Below the pieces are notes generated by a model. That model worked only from the letters and a program-made list of their open reading frames with translations, did no database searches and had not been told where the DNA came from. From JAILLW01 sp045640905 (lineage in GTDB: Bacteria > Bacillota > Clostridia > Lachnospirales > Lachnospiraceae), in assembly GCA_045640905.1 (NCBI GenBank), contig JAZUFW010000073.1, positions 1 to 25,210 on the forward strand: a DNA stretch of 25,210 bases. The letters are read 5' to 3'. This document shows, piece after piece, positions 15,901-23,281 of this stretch. Within the stretch, counting starts at the first letter, position 1. Each line of letters opens with the position of its first letter. Position numbers and translations under genes: made by a program.

Positions 15901-16547
15901 GTTATTACCAGATTCTTTTCCGTAGGACCCATGATTGAGTCGATTTTTACGTTCAAATCCTCTATCAAAAACTCTGCGGGCTGTTTCTTTTTTATCTGTA
16001 GCAAAAACTCTTCAAGATTCTGTTCATCGTCAGGCCCTTGGCTCAGCGCACGGTACGCCCCCAAATAAGGTCTGTCCGATCCCTGCAGTATCTTTTCGAA
16101 ATCTCTGCTGTGGAACAAAGAAACAGCTTCTTGATAATTGGTTTTCGCCAAATTGGTAAAATGGAATAAATTACGAATATCACCCAAAGACGTATCAACG
16201 TTTTCGGTTCCGATTTTGATACAGAAAGGAATCAGATATTCCCCCTGATTTGAGATGATTCTGAAATCACCCTTAAACTCATCGCCTTCCGACATTCCGA
16301 CAGAATCAAATACAAAAGGAATATCGGATTCCGATCCCGAAAAATTCTGAACGGGGCAGGTCATTCTAAGCTGGCCGGATGAAACGCTGCCCTCCACATA
16401 AACATCCGAAGGGCCGTATATAACAAAACTGCCCTCGTAGATTTCCCCTTCGGCAATATACAATTCTATTACCGGAGTCGAAAAGTCGAGGGTATGATTG
16501 TCTTTATTAAAATTTCCTTCTAAAATTCTTTCAACAGCTGAATTCAT
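12978..16547 (-). CDS. Uncharacterised 1189-aa protein: N-terminal beta domains, long alpha-solenoid, C-terminal beta domain
   Basis: A very large cytosolic protein without signal peptide or membrane helices. Residues 1-120 and about 195-290 read as beta-sandwich (for example PVIELYIAEGEIYEGSFVIY; then NLVITRNGWGYSHLNIST). From about 310 to 640 and 760 to 1060, helix-pair repeats resemble TPR/solenoid arrays (YQLMHVQLLLTAERYNEAKW; MVVRGMYEKAYEWICLCGG). Beta-rich stretches recur around 660-740 and 1065-1140. From memory it resembles DUF5717 of Lachnospiraceae; unverified. No enzymatic motif was found. It probably acts as a scaffold, being first of four overlapping genes. The ATG lacks a close ribosome binding site; the best candidate, AGGGGG, is 12 nt upstream and is the 3' arm of the htpG terminator. 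Confidence 0.82.
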   Translation of the reverse strand: MNSAVERILEGNFNKDNHTLDFSTPVIELYIAEGEIYEGSFVIYGPSDVYVEGSVSSGQLRMTCPVQNFSGSESDIPFVFDSVGMSEGDEFKGDFRIISNQGEYLIPFCIKIGTENVDTSLGDIRNLFHFTNLAKTNYQEAVSLFHSRDFEKILQGSDRPYLGAYRALSQGPDDEQNLEEFLLQIKKKQPAEFLIEDLNVKIDSIMGPTEKNLVITRNGWGYSHLNISTDAAFISLGKNQLFDEDFIGNCARVVYSIDDELLHDGKNYGRIFIRNAYNDITVNVCVSKNVSLRKAIDSRKAQKHRIVDLMHYFEAFRARKISATTWMQETNSIVDALLEADKDNVAYQLMHVQLLLTAERYNEAKWILEQCEVQATSSDDATLYCYYYYLTTLINRSEQDTQRVSAMISHVYSQNMDNWRVAWLLLYLSGDYAKNPLKRWDFLNTQFRMGSSSPVILVEAYQVLINNPTVMSAITPFELAVMKYMAKKEILTPDIIEQFMYLMSRQKIHNKNYFSLLKACYRVLPNEDVLKAICTLLINTSDTSEEAFTWYQKAIEKELKITKLYEYYMMSIDMEAIVEIPKIVLMYFAFDSSLDALHNSFLYSYVYRNKALIPDLYESYKENIERFMVFELLKGNNNKYLSYLYQNMISEGMITEDVAKGLCAALFVHEIRFARKNIVSVTINYDSLTEKYTYPVNKSTIYVPLYGTNYQIMAEDSEGNRFTRDEEFTVNRLIIPDRLLSLIRTYASDNVLFDLAVCEHGSTMYSVSNANVENMRTISQSDIVRAPIRKAITVSLLNFYYDEDMMEELDTLLESLTLSDIDSSSVTSVIKTMVVRGMYEKAYEWICLCGGDNIEPKIISRLCSRLLSETDNDSEIDENIMTPLIFRAFQGGKHDENLVAYLVKHFSATSREMKEVWKVAKDYEMPVDDFEEKILNQLLYTNAFVGGIPAIFESFAQKNLRSRLVKAFVAQNCYDYFVAQKLIDSVYVDILQKMIDDEQVIPLVCKLAYTRYYADEAKNLSEKTSRTVLVFLREILADDMVFPYFKEYAKSVTFMHRFLDKTMIEYRLSPGKTATIHYMIEKNGQTASEYQKEEMLNIYEGICVKSFVLFFGERLQYYIIEHDGENDNLTESATFARNDMDEHESNSRYGMINDIAIARTLGDYGTMEDLISEYHKYEYLVRTNFTVKQ

Positions 16548-16553
16548 CTAATG

Positions 16554-16608
16554 AAAAAGCCCCCTAAACCATACATAGTCAGTATAGCATTTCAGGGGGG
16601 CTTTTTTC
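16554..16608 (-). terminator. Intrinsic terminator of the foldase/htpG operon
   Basis: Arms AAAAAGCCCCCT (16554-16565) and AGGGGGGC plus T run (16594-16607) pair with one bulged G; AAA/TTT extend the stem past a bulged C. The 21-nt loop spans 16569-16589. The minus-strand transcript ends the stem with GGGGGCTTTTTC. It lies 30 bases beyond the htpG stop and 7 bases before the next start codon. Confidence 0.85.
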
Positions 16609-16610
16609 AA
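16581..16610 (-). promoter_or_regulatory. Promoter of the four-gene cassette, embedded in the htpG terminator
   Basis: TTGAAA (16605-16610) and TATACT (16581-16586) are 18 bp apart on the minus strand. The -35 lies at the base of the terminator stem, the spacer is the 5' arm, and the -10 lies in the loop. The predicted start near 16574 leaves a leader of about 27 nt containing AGGGGG. No other promoter-like sequence fits in the 90-bp gap. Confidence 0.6.
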
Positions 16611-16637
16611 TCAATTATGTTGCTGTTAGTCAAAGAT

Positions 16638-18677
16638 TTACTTAGCCAAAAGCATTAAAATATCATTTGAACGAGCAATAAATTCAGCCATCGCTTCACC
16701 TTCGAGCGGTGCATGCTGCAAAAGGGCCAAATCATAGAGTTGTTCGCAGATCATCTTTGTATTTTCTCCGTCAATGTTCTCCATTACGTAATTAACCAGC
16801 GGATGGTTGGCATTAAGCACCAGAGTAATTCCTTCTTTTCCGAAAGCACCCATATCCATACCGGGCATAGAATACATCTTCATCATATCCTGCATACGAC
16901 GGGATTCCTCTGACAAAGTAACCATTGAAGCTACTTTTTTGTTCTTCAGTTTCTCGAGTTTAACGGAAATTTCTTCCTTCTTAAGAGCCTTCTTCATTAC
17001 TTCCTTAATTTCGTCGGCTTTCTTGGTAAACTCTTCTTCTTCCTTCTTCGTCGTTTTTGATTTGAAGGTATCCGTCAAATCCGCATCGATTCTCTGGAAT
17101 TTAATGCCTTCGTTCTTTGATTCCAACTGCGAAACAAAAGGCTGATCGATATTGTGAGTCAGAATAACGGCATCCATCTTTGCCTTTTTGAACATTGCAA
17201 TATATTGTGACTGCTGCTTTTCGTCGGTAACGTAGTAAATAACCTTTTCCTTTGCTTCGTCATCGCTCTTTTCCTCGGAGTTTTCTTCGGAAACAACACT
17301 TGTATCATTTGCAGCCGTTTCATCGGTTTCGTTTTCATCAGGATCGATTTTATTTACTTCCAGACATTCGGGCAAAGTAAGATACTTTCCGTCAAGGTTC
17401 TTAAACAGGATATAGTCTGTCATCTTAACGCAGAATTTGTCATCCTTTAAGCAACCGTATTTGATGAACGGACTGATGTCATCCCAGTACTTGTCGTACT
17501 CTTCCTTTTCGGTCTTACACATTCCGGATAATTTATCAGCCACTTTCTTTGAAATGTATTCGCTGATTTTGTTAACAAAACCATCATTCTGAAGGGCGGA
17601 TCTTGATACATTCAAAGGAAGATCCGGGCAATCGATAACACCTTTTAACAGCATCAAGAACTCAGGAATAACCTCCTTGATGTTGTCCGCGATAAATACC
17701 TGATTATTGTAAAGCTTAATCACACCTTCAATGGATTCATATTCCATATTGATTTTGGGGAAATATAATATTCCCTTCAAATTGAAAGGATAATCCATGT
17801 TCAAATGAATCCAGAACAAAGGCTCCTTGTAGTCCATGAATACCTTTCTGTAAAACTCCAGATATTCTTCCTTTGTACAATCATTGGGATGCTTCATCCA
17901 CAAAGGATTTGTATCATTCAAAAGTTCGGGACGCTTTCTAATCTTTACTTTCTTTTCGTCACCGTCCTTTTCGGGTTTGATGTTTTCGATTACGATATCG
18001 TCGTCTCTGACTTCGTCTTCGGTAACAATCGAAGTATCTTCGCTGTTTGCTTTGCTTAAGTATATTTCTGTGGGCATAAACGAACAGTACTTCTTGATAA
18101 CTTCTTTCGCTTTGTATTCATTACAGAATTCAAGAACATCGTCATTTACAAACAGTGTTATGGTAGTTCCGACCGTATCCTTGGTTCCGTCTTCCATGGA
18201 ATACTCGGTACCACCGTCGCATTCCCAGTGAACGCTCTGAGCGCCCTCCTTATATGAAAGTGTATCAATATGAACCTCACCGGCTACCATAAATGCCGAA
18301 TAAAAGCCCAATCCGAAATGTCCGATAATCTGGTCATCCGATGCCTTATCCTTATACTTTTCGATAAAGCTCGTAGCACCCGAAAACGCAATCTGGTTAA
18401 TGTATTCTTCCACTTCGTCTGCGGTCATACCCAAACCGTTATCCGTAATGGTTATCGTCTTGTCTGTCGGATTAACCACAACATCGATTCTGGCCTTATA
18501 ATCCTCGGGAAGTGTGTATTCACCCATCATATCGAGTTTCTTAAGTTTGGTAATCGCATCACATCCGTTTGATATCAATTCACGGTAAAAAATATCATGG
18601 TCCGAGTACAACCACTTCTTAATCACCGGGAAAATGTTTTCACTGCTTATTGACAAGCTGCCTTGCTTGTTTGTCAT
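16638..18677 (-). CDS. htpG: Molecular chaperone HtpG (Hsp90 family)
   Basis: A 679-aa cytosolic ATP-driven chaperone. The GHKL ATPase domain has ELISNGCDAITKL, DNGLGMT and GHFGLGFYSAFMVA. The middle domain has LPLNVSRSALQND, which keeps the catalytic arginine but replaces the usual following Glu with Ser. The C-terminal dimerisation domain is complete. Compared with Escherichia coli HtpG there are extra acidic segments, one near the N/M junction (SEDTSIVTEDEVRDDD region) and one around residues 442-477 very rich in Asp and Glu. ATG 18677 is preferred over an in-frame GTG 9 nt upstream because AGAGG then has 8-nt spacing. It follows the PrsA-like lipoprotein gene by 18 nt, so the two are very likely cotranscribed. 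No CIRCE element was found. Confidence 0.95.
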   Translation of the reverse strand: MTNKQGSLSISSENIFPVIKKWLYSDHDIFYRELISNGCDAITKLKKLDMMGEYTLPEDYKARIDVVVNPTDKTITITDNGLGMTADEVEEYINQIAFSGATSFIEKYKDKASDDQIIGHFGLGFYSAFMVAGEVHIDTLSYKEGAQSVHWECDGGTEYSMEDGTKDTVGTTITLFVNDDVLEFCNEYKAKEVIKKYCSFMPTEIYLSKANSEDTSIVTEDEVRDDDIVIENIKPEKDGDEKKVKIRKRPELLNDTNPLWMKHPNDCTKEEYLEFYRKVFMDYKEPLFWIHLNMDYPFNLKGILYFPKINMEYESIEGVIKLYNNQVFIADNIKEVIPEFLMLLKGVIDCPDLPLNVSRSALQNDGFVNKISEYISKKVADKLSGMCKTEKEEYDKYWDDISPFIKYGCLKDDKFCVKMTDYILFKNLDGKYLTLPECLEVNKIDPDENETDETAANDTSVVSEENSEEKSDDEAKEKVIYYVTDEKQQSQYIAMFKKAKMDAVILTHNIDQPFVSQLESKNEGIKFQRIDADLTDTFKSKTTKKEEEEFTKKADEIKEVMKKALKKEEISVKLEKLKNKKVASMVTLSEESRRMQDMMKMYSMPGMDMGAFGKEGITLVLNANHPLVNYVMENIDGENTKMICEQLYDLALLQHAPLEGEAMAEFIARSNDILMLLAK

Positions 18678-18695
18678 AAAAATCACCTCTTTAAA

Positions 18696-19781
18696 TTAAT
18701 TAAAATATTTATGGTAAATCTCAAAAAAGTTTTGAGCATTTACATTCTCATCCGTTATCATTTCTACGCTGTCCCAAAGCTCATCATTCATATACGTAAG
18801 AAGTGTTTTGGCGAACTCGTCGTATTGAACTCCGAAAACAGCTTCACGTTCTTTTTCCTGAAGTTTGATTTTATTTAAATCGGTTTCCTCTCTGTTGAAC
18901 GTATTGATACATTTGATAATGTGATAACCGTACTTGGTCTCAACCACTTCAGATATTTCATCTTTGCCGAGGTTAAACGCTGCCTGTTCAAACTCCGGCT
19001 CCGTATCACCGATACAAAACGAGTAATCTCCCAATTCGCCGTCGGAATAAGTCGATACCAAATCAAGAAAATCATGTTCCCCGTCAAGAGCATATTCACG
19101 AATCATCTGGGCTTTTTCGTAGGCAATTTCCTTCGCGTCCTCAGAATACTCGATTTTTTCTCCCGTTCCGTCTGTTACATATGTTTTGATAAAAATATGC
19201 TGTACCGTAATAGTTCTGGCATCATCATCACTGATTTCCGGATTGATGTCACGAATCAAAGTTTTATATAACTTATCAGCCAGGGCATATTCGTAATACA
19301 TTGTGTAAACAATATCTTCATCTATCCCTAAAAAATCGATTTCATAACTACTCAGCAATGCAAAGTAATCGTTTTTGGCCTTGTTTACCAATTCGATTTC
19401 ATACGTATCCAGATCAATATCCGAACGTTTGGCCAGAATATTCATCGCCTTAATCTGCGAAATATCCGCAATAACGTTGTCCTTCAGGTTATCCTTCATA
19501 CTGACGCCGTCTACCGTGGTCTCAAAAATATCATTTCCGTACACTGCGGAATATTTCTTGCACACACTGCAAAGATAAACCAAGGTTTCGGGCAACAGAC
19601 AATTCATGTCCTCTATTTTGAACACTTCGTTTGCTTTAAAGCCCGTCGTCAGTACTATGTCTTTCTTCTCTTTTGTGTTTTCCGTCGAAGAATCGCACCC
19701 GGACAAGGATATACTCATTACCGAAATAATGAGTATCATCTGAATCGCTATGAAGATTTTTTTATTCTTCCTGTAAGTCAT
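18696..19781 (-). CDS. Extracytoplasmic peptidyl-prolyl isomerase lipoprotein (PrsA/SurA-like, parvulin domain)
   Basis: A 361-aa lipoprotein. The signal peptide MTYRKNKKIFIAIQMILIIS runs to the lipobox LSGC with the lipidated Cys at residue 29. An N-terminal helical chaperone-like region follows, then a parvulin domain with ITVQHIFI, YSDGELGDYSF, EPEFEQAAFNLGKDEISEVV and YGYHIIK. These are the core motifs of active parvulins. It should fold secreted proteins outside the membrane. The start is uncertain: a GTG at 19826 extends the frame, but a TATAAT at 19812-19817 predicts transcription starting inside that extension, and the ATG at 19781 gives a normal lipoprotein signal. AAGG lies directly against that ATG, so its ribosome binding site is poor. 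Confidence 0.87.
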   Translation of the reverse strand: MTYRKNKKIFIAIQMILIISVMSISLSGCDSSTENTKEKKDIVLTTGFKANEVFKIEDMNCLLPETLVYLCSVCKKYSAVYGNDIFETTVDGVSMKDNLKDNVIADISQIKAMNILAKRSDIDLDTYEIELVNKAKNDYFALLSSYEIDFLGIDEDIVYTMYYEYALADKLYKTLIRDINPEISDDDARTITVQHIFIKTYVTDGTGEKIEYSEDAKEIAYEKAQMIREYALDGEHDFLDLVSTYSDGELGDYSFCIGDTEPEFEQAAFNLGKDEISEVVETKYGYHIIKCINTFNREETDLNKIKLQEKEREAVFGVQYDEFAKTLLTYMNDELWDSVEMITDENVNAQNFFEIYHKYFN

Positions 19782-19811
19782 CCTTGTTATGTAAACTTCT
19801 TTCTTATGGCT

Positions 19812-19846
19812 ATTATAGATTACCACAATTTATTCCGGCTTTGTGG
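19812..19846 (-). promoter_or_regulatory. Possible promoter with inverted repeat for the foldase/htpG operon
   Basis: A perfect TATAAT lies at 19812-19817, but no good -35 is found at 16-18 bp. Instead a 6-bp inverted repeat (CCACAA at 19841-19846 and TTGTGG at 19823-19828 on the minus strand, 12-bp spacer) covers the spacer and -35 area, suggesting a regulator site. The gap before it (down from 19883) holds only an AT-rich stretch and no clear terminator. Confidence 0.4.
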
Positions 19847-19883
19847 CTTTTTATAGTTTTTTAAGAGATTTTTCACAGATACC

Positions 19884-22178
19884 CTATACTCTGCTCTCAT
19901 GGCAGGTGAAATACAGTATCTGATACTCTTTCGCTATCCGGTTCAAAAACTCCAATCCGCCGGCCATTCTATCCGAATCCAGATTGGTAAACGGATCATC
20001 GAAAATAATCATGGGTTTTTCATTTTGATACATGGCATCCGTAAGTGCCATTCTGAAACACAATCCGTACAAATCGCGAAGGCCCTGGCTGTAATTGCTT
20101 ATTTCACGATACATTCCTTCATCCTTAATGAGCAGATTGGTATTTGCGTCAAATTCGAATTTTTCAGAATTCTCAGTCTTATTAAGAATTTGAATGTACT
20201 TCGTAAATGCGTTTTTCACAGGGCCGATATATTTAAGGGTAAAGGATTCTTTGGCCTTTTCCAAATATTCTCTGGCAGCTTTCAGTACTTCAAAGTGTTC
20301 CGATTGAGCAGCAAAGTCTTCTTCCTTTTCCTTCAAAAGTTCTGCTGTTTCGTTCAATTCATCGATTTCTTTTCTGACATCGGAAAGACGGTTTTCATAT
20401 TGGGCGATTTCAGAGCGCAGTTCATCAAGTGCCTCGTCATTTTCCTTAATCATGACTGTCAGTTCATCTATGCCGTGCTTAGGCGGATTGTCGGAAATCG
20501 AATTCAGGGTTTTTACTTCAATGCTCTCTTCAAAAGTTTTGACTTCATTTTCTATTTCCTGATATTCAGACAATGAATTATCATAGGCACTACGATTACT
20601 TACCATCTCCAGCAGTTGCTCTTTCGAATCAGCATTTGCTTTGGCACCGATTTTTGCCAAATAAGCTGAAATTTCATCACCTAATTCACGGTTTTCGGTT
20701 TCCAGTGCCCTATATTTGTCATATTGCGAATTAAGCATTGAATACTCTATAGACAATTCCTTTAATCCTTTTAGGGAATTCAAAACATTTTCTTCGTTGC
20801 AATTAACCTTAAAAGTTTCCAGAAATTCCGTTGTCTGAGTTTTTATTTTCTCTATCTGTTCTTCATTTATCGTAATGTCTTCCTTCAAGTCGACAATTAA
20901 CTTTCGTTTTTTCGTTTTGCCGGTCAAAATGCAGATAAGCACAACAAGCATTATTACGCTTGCGGCCAAAAGGATATACGCGTAATTGATAAATGCTTTT
21001 TTGAAAAACAAAATGTAAAGTGCACCGGCTCCGCTTGCAAGTAATGCTGCCAATGCCAGCGCTCCTTGCATTTTTTCCTTCTTTCGAAGTTCGGCTATCT
21101 GTTGCTTTTTCTCTCGTATTTCATCTTTTATGTCACTCATCGATGCAAAGTCATCGAAATACGAATCTATTTCATTACGGTCGGGAACACCGTTTTCAAA
21201 TGTTTTCTCGCTTAATTTGTATTTGGTCATGGAAAGATCATCCAAAGCATAAGCTTCTTTCATGCTTTCCTTTTCCTTTAACAAATCAGCCTTTTTAATA
21301 TATACTCTCAGTTCCTCTTGAGACGGAATATCATTTGTAAAAACACTCTTTCTTTCATCAAGAAGCATCTTCTTTGTCTTTAGTTTTTGTAAAAGTGCTT
21401 CGTATCTTTGCTTTTTTTCATAAACTGCTTCATACTTGGCCGTATCATCCAGTTCCTTCTTCAATTGAGAGTTTTTATCTGTCAGCAAAGAAGCAGCGTC
21501 ACGGCATTCCTTCTGTTTTGACAAAAGAGCTTTTTCATTTTCAAGCAAACCGTCCAGACGCTTTAACTGTGTCTCATCGTATGTAATATCGTTTTTTAAC
21601 TTGTTCAAATAGCCGGTAGCTCTGCCGGGAGAAAGTGAATTGATTCGGTCCTTCAAGGTCTTCATGACTTCCTCGTAGTTGCCCATATCATCCGTCTCAT
21701 CGGTCAGATTTCCTATCTTGGCATTTATTCCGTCGGTAGAGCCCGTTGCACAGTCGTTCTGGCTGACCATTACGGTTCTCTTGAACGAATCGGAATCAAT
21801 TTGAAACAATTCTTCTCCGATATTTTCGGTAAAATCATTGCTTCTTAGTTTAGTATCGAAATCAAGCAGTTCAAACGTGTCTTCCTTCGCGTTGGCGCCG
21901 AACACTCGATTCATTATGTATTTTTTGCCGTCGGTTTCAAAGCAGAGACTTCCCCCGAAGGTTCCGCGTCCCCACGGCAGATACTTGTTTCGCTCACGGT
22001 CTTTTAGCGATTTTTTATTTTCGTCCTCAAATCCGTAAAACATAACACGAAAAAAAGAGGCCAACGTACTTTTTCCCCAACCGTTGGGCTCGATAAAAAC
22101 ATTTAATCCTTCATCAAAGGAAAAATGTCTGTCACTTAAGCATCCGAAATTATTAATATCACATGACAATAATCTCAA
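19884..22178 (-). CDS. SbcC/YhaN-like AAA ATPase with long coiled coil and central membrane hairpin
   Basis: A 764-aa SMC-like ATPase, probable partner of the nuclease encoded immediately upstream. The N-terminal Walker A reads EPNGWGKST (residues 30-38), with Glu where Gly is normal. The C-terminal half has the signature-like YSQGLRDLYG and Walker B MIIFDDPFTNLDSDR, followed by the D-loop and FTCHESRV. Between them are charged coiled coils interrupted at about residues 368-424 by two hydrophobic segments (ALALAALLASGAGALYILFF and YAYILLAASVIMLVVLICIL), an arrangement recalled for YhaN-type proteins. Translation starts at TTG (22176-22178), 2 nt past the nuclease stop, with GGAG 8 nt upstream. 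It probably uses ATP to control DNA-end processing near the membrane; this is inferred. Confidence 0.85.
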   Translation of the reverse strand: MRLLSCDINNFGCLSDRHFSFDEGLNVFIEPNGWGKSTLASFFRVMFYGFEDENKKSLKDRERNKYLPWGRGTFGGSLCFETDGKKYIMNRVFGANAKEDTFELLDFDTKLRSNDFTENIGEELFQIDSDSFKRTVMVSQNDCATGSTDGINAKIGNLTDETDDMGNYEEVMKTLKDRINSLSPGRATGYLNKLKNDITYDETQLKRLDGLLENEKALLSKQKECRDAASLLTDKNSQLKKELDDTAKYEAVYEKKQRYEALLQKLKTKKMLLDERKSVFTNDIPSQEELRVYIKKADLLKEKESMKEAYALDDLSMTKYKLSEKTFENGVPDRNEIDSYFDDFASMSDIKDEIREKKQQIAELRKKEKMQGALALAALLASGAGALYILFFKKAFINYAYILLAASVIMLVVLICILTGKTKKRKLIVDLKEDITINEEQIEKIKTQTTEFLETFKVNCNEENVLNSLKGLKELSIEYSMLNSQYDKYRALETENRELGDEISAYLAKIGAKANADSKEQLLEMVSNRSAYDNSLSEYQEIENEVKTFEESIEVKTLNSISDNPPKHGIDELTVMIKENDEALDELRSEIAQYENRLSDVRKEIDELNETAELLKEKEEDFAAQSEHFEVLKAAREYLEKAKESFTLKYIGPVKNAFTKYIQILNKTENSEKFEFDANTNLLIKDEGMYREISNYSQGLRDLYGLCFRMALTDAMYQNEKPMIIFDDPFTNLDSDRMAGGLEFLNRIAKEYQILYFTCHESRV

Positions 22179-22180
22179 AT

Positions 22181-23272
22181 CTATATCTCCTCTTTTAACA
22201 GTGCTCCGATTCCTGTCTTTATTACTTCAGCTTTCATTTCCTCGCTCATGTCGCTGTCTTTTACCAGCCGAACAAACTCTCCTTTTAGCGATTCGTCGAG
22301 CAGGAAATCCTCATAATTCACCTTTAATGTTGTCTCATCCTTTATTCTAAACAGGTAGAAACGGTCCTCAAACATTTTGTTAATAACCACGGTATTAATG
22401 TCTGCATCAATCCCCACTTTCCCTGTCAGGGTTATTTTAACCAAATCCTGTGCCGGGATATCATATTCATCCAAATTCTTTCGGATTTCGCCGATAGCTT
22501 CATCCGTATCCGATATATCCGAAATGTCTACTTCGACGTTGTGCAGTCTTCGGATATTCCGCGAGACAAACGTAAGATTAGCTGTATGTTCACGCTCGTC
22601 TATATCCAAAACCACAAATCCCATTGCTCCGCACTCATCAAAGCCTCGGCCTTCAGGCGTTCCACAATAACAGTATATACCGCGTTCATCCAGTTTTTCT
22701 TCTTTGTGAGTATGAACATGACCCAGTGCCAAATAATCTATGTTTTTATTTTTAAGTTCTCGTAAATTTATTACGGCTTCTTTGTCCTTACCCGACGCTA
22801 CATTTTCCTGGCCATGCAGAACCACGATATTATATTTTGACTTATCCAAAATCAGTCCATGATACAGTTCGTCCCGGTTTTCCGATATTTCCAGGCCATA
22901 GATGCTGACATTAGAATCAGCCAAATCATACGATGTCCATTCGTTCGCGAAAAGTTTCAAATTGTCCGGAACATTTTCCAAGGCTCCCAGGAAACTGTCA
23001 TTATCATGATTTCCTTTTAAATAATAAAAAGTAATATCCGGATTGGCAGTAATGGAACCCACAACTACATTTCTGGCGGTAGCGGAAACAGACTTGGTAT
23101 CAAACATATCCCCGGCTATGATGATATGATGAATGTCATTATCCACGGCGTACCTTACTATATTCGTATATGAAGTTAATAACTCACCCCTTCGATCCCT
23201 GGCCTTTTCTTTAGGCAGTACGGATGTCATGGATGAGTCTAAATGCAAATCGGCACAATGTAAGATTTTCAT
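22181..23272 (-). CDS. SbcD/YhaO-like DNA repair exonuclease (metallophosphoesterase)
   Basis: A 363-aa protein with the complete Mre11/SbcD metal-binding series: CADLHLD at residues 6-12, IIAGDMFD, LKGNHD, VVLHGQ and LALGHVHTH. These ligate two Mn ions in double-strand-break nucleases. The C-terminal part is a variable capping region that contacts the ATPase partner. Size and pairing with a membrane-hairpin ATPase point to the YhaO/YhaN branch more than classical SbcCD. The start at 23272 has AGGGG 6 nt upstream, 9 nt after the stop of the PHP-domain gene, and the ATPase gene follows after 2 nt, so expression is coordinated. Confidence 0.9.
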   Translation of the reverse strand: MKILHCADLHLDSSMTSVLPKEKARDRRGELLTSYTNIVRYAVDNDIHHIIIAGDMFDTKSVSATARNVVVGSITANPDITFYYLKGNHDNDSFLGALENVPDNLKLFANEWTSYDLADSNVSIYGLEISENRDELYHGLILDKSKYNIVVLHGQENVASGKDKEAVINLRELKNKNIDYLALGHVHTHKEEKLDERGIYCYCGTPEGRGFDECGAMGFVVLDIDEREHTANLTFVSRNIRRLHNVEVDISDISDTDEAIGEIRKNLDEYDIPAQDLVKITLTGKVGIDADINTVVINKMFEDRFYLFRIKDETTLKVNYEDFLLDESLKGEFVRLVKDSDMSEEMKAEVIKTGIGALLKEEI

Positions 23273-23281
23273 TCTGTCCCC

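Noticed and set aside
16569..16589. Possible regulatory RNA in the large loop of the htpG terminator
   Set aside because: The loop is only 21 nt with no further stable structure; the promoter elements explain it better.
18678..18695. CIRCE or other heat-shock operator before htpG
   Set aside because: Only 17-18 nt separate the two genes and no TTAGCACTC-type inverted repeat is present there or upstream of the foldase gene.
19899..20576. 225-aa plus-strand open frame
   Set aside because: It lies wholly antisense to the SbcC/YhaN-like gene, with Phe/Leu-rich composition typical of a shadow frame and no family motif.
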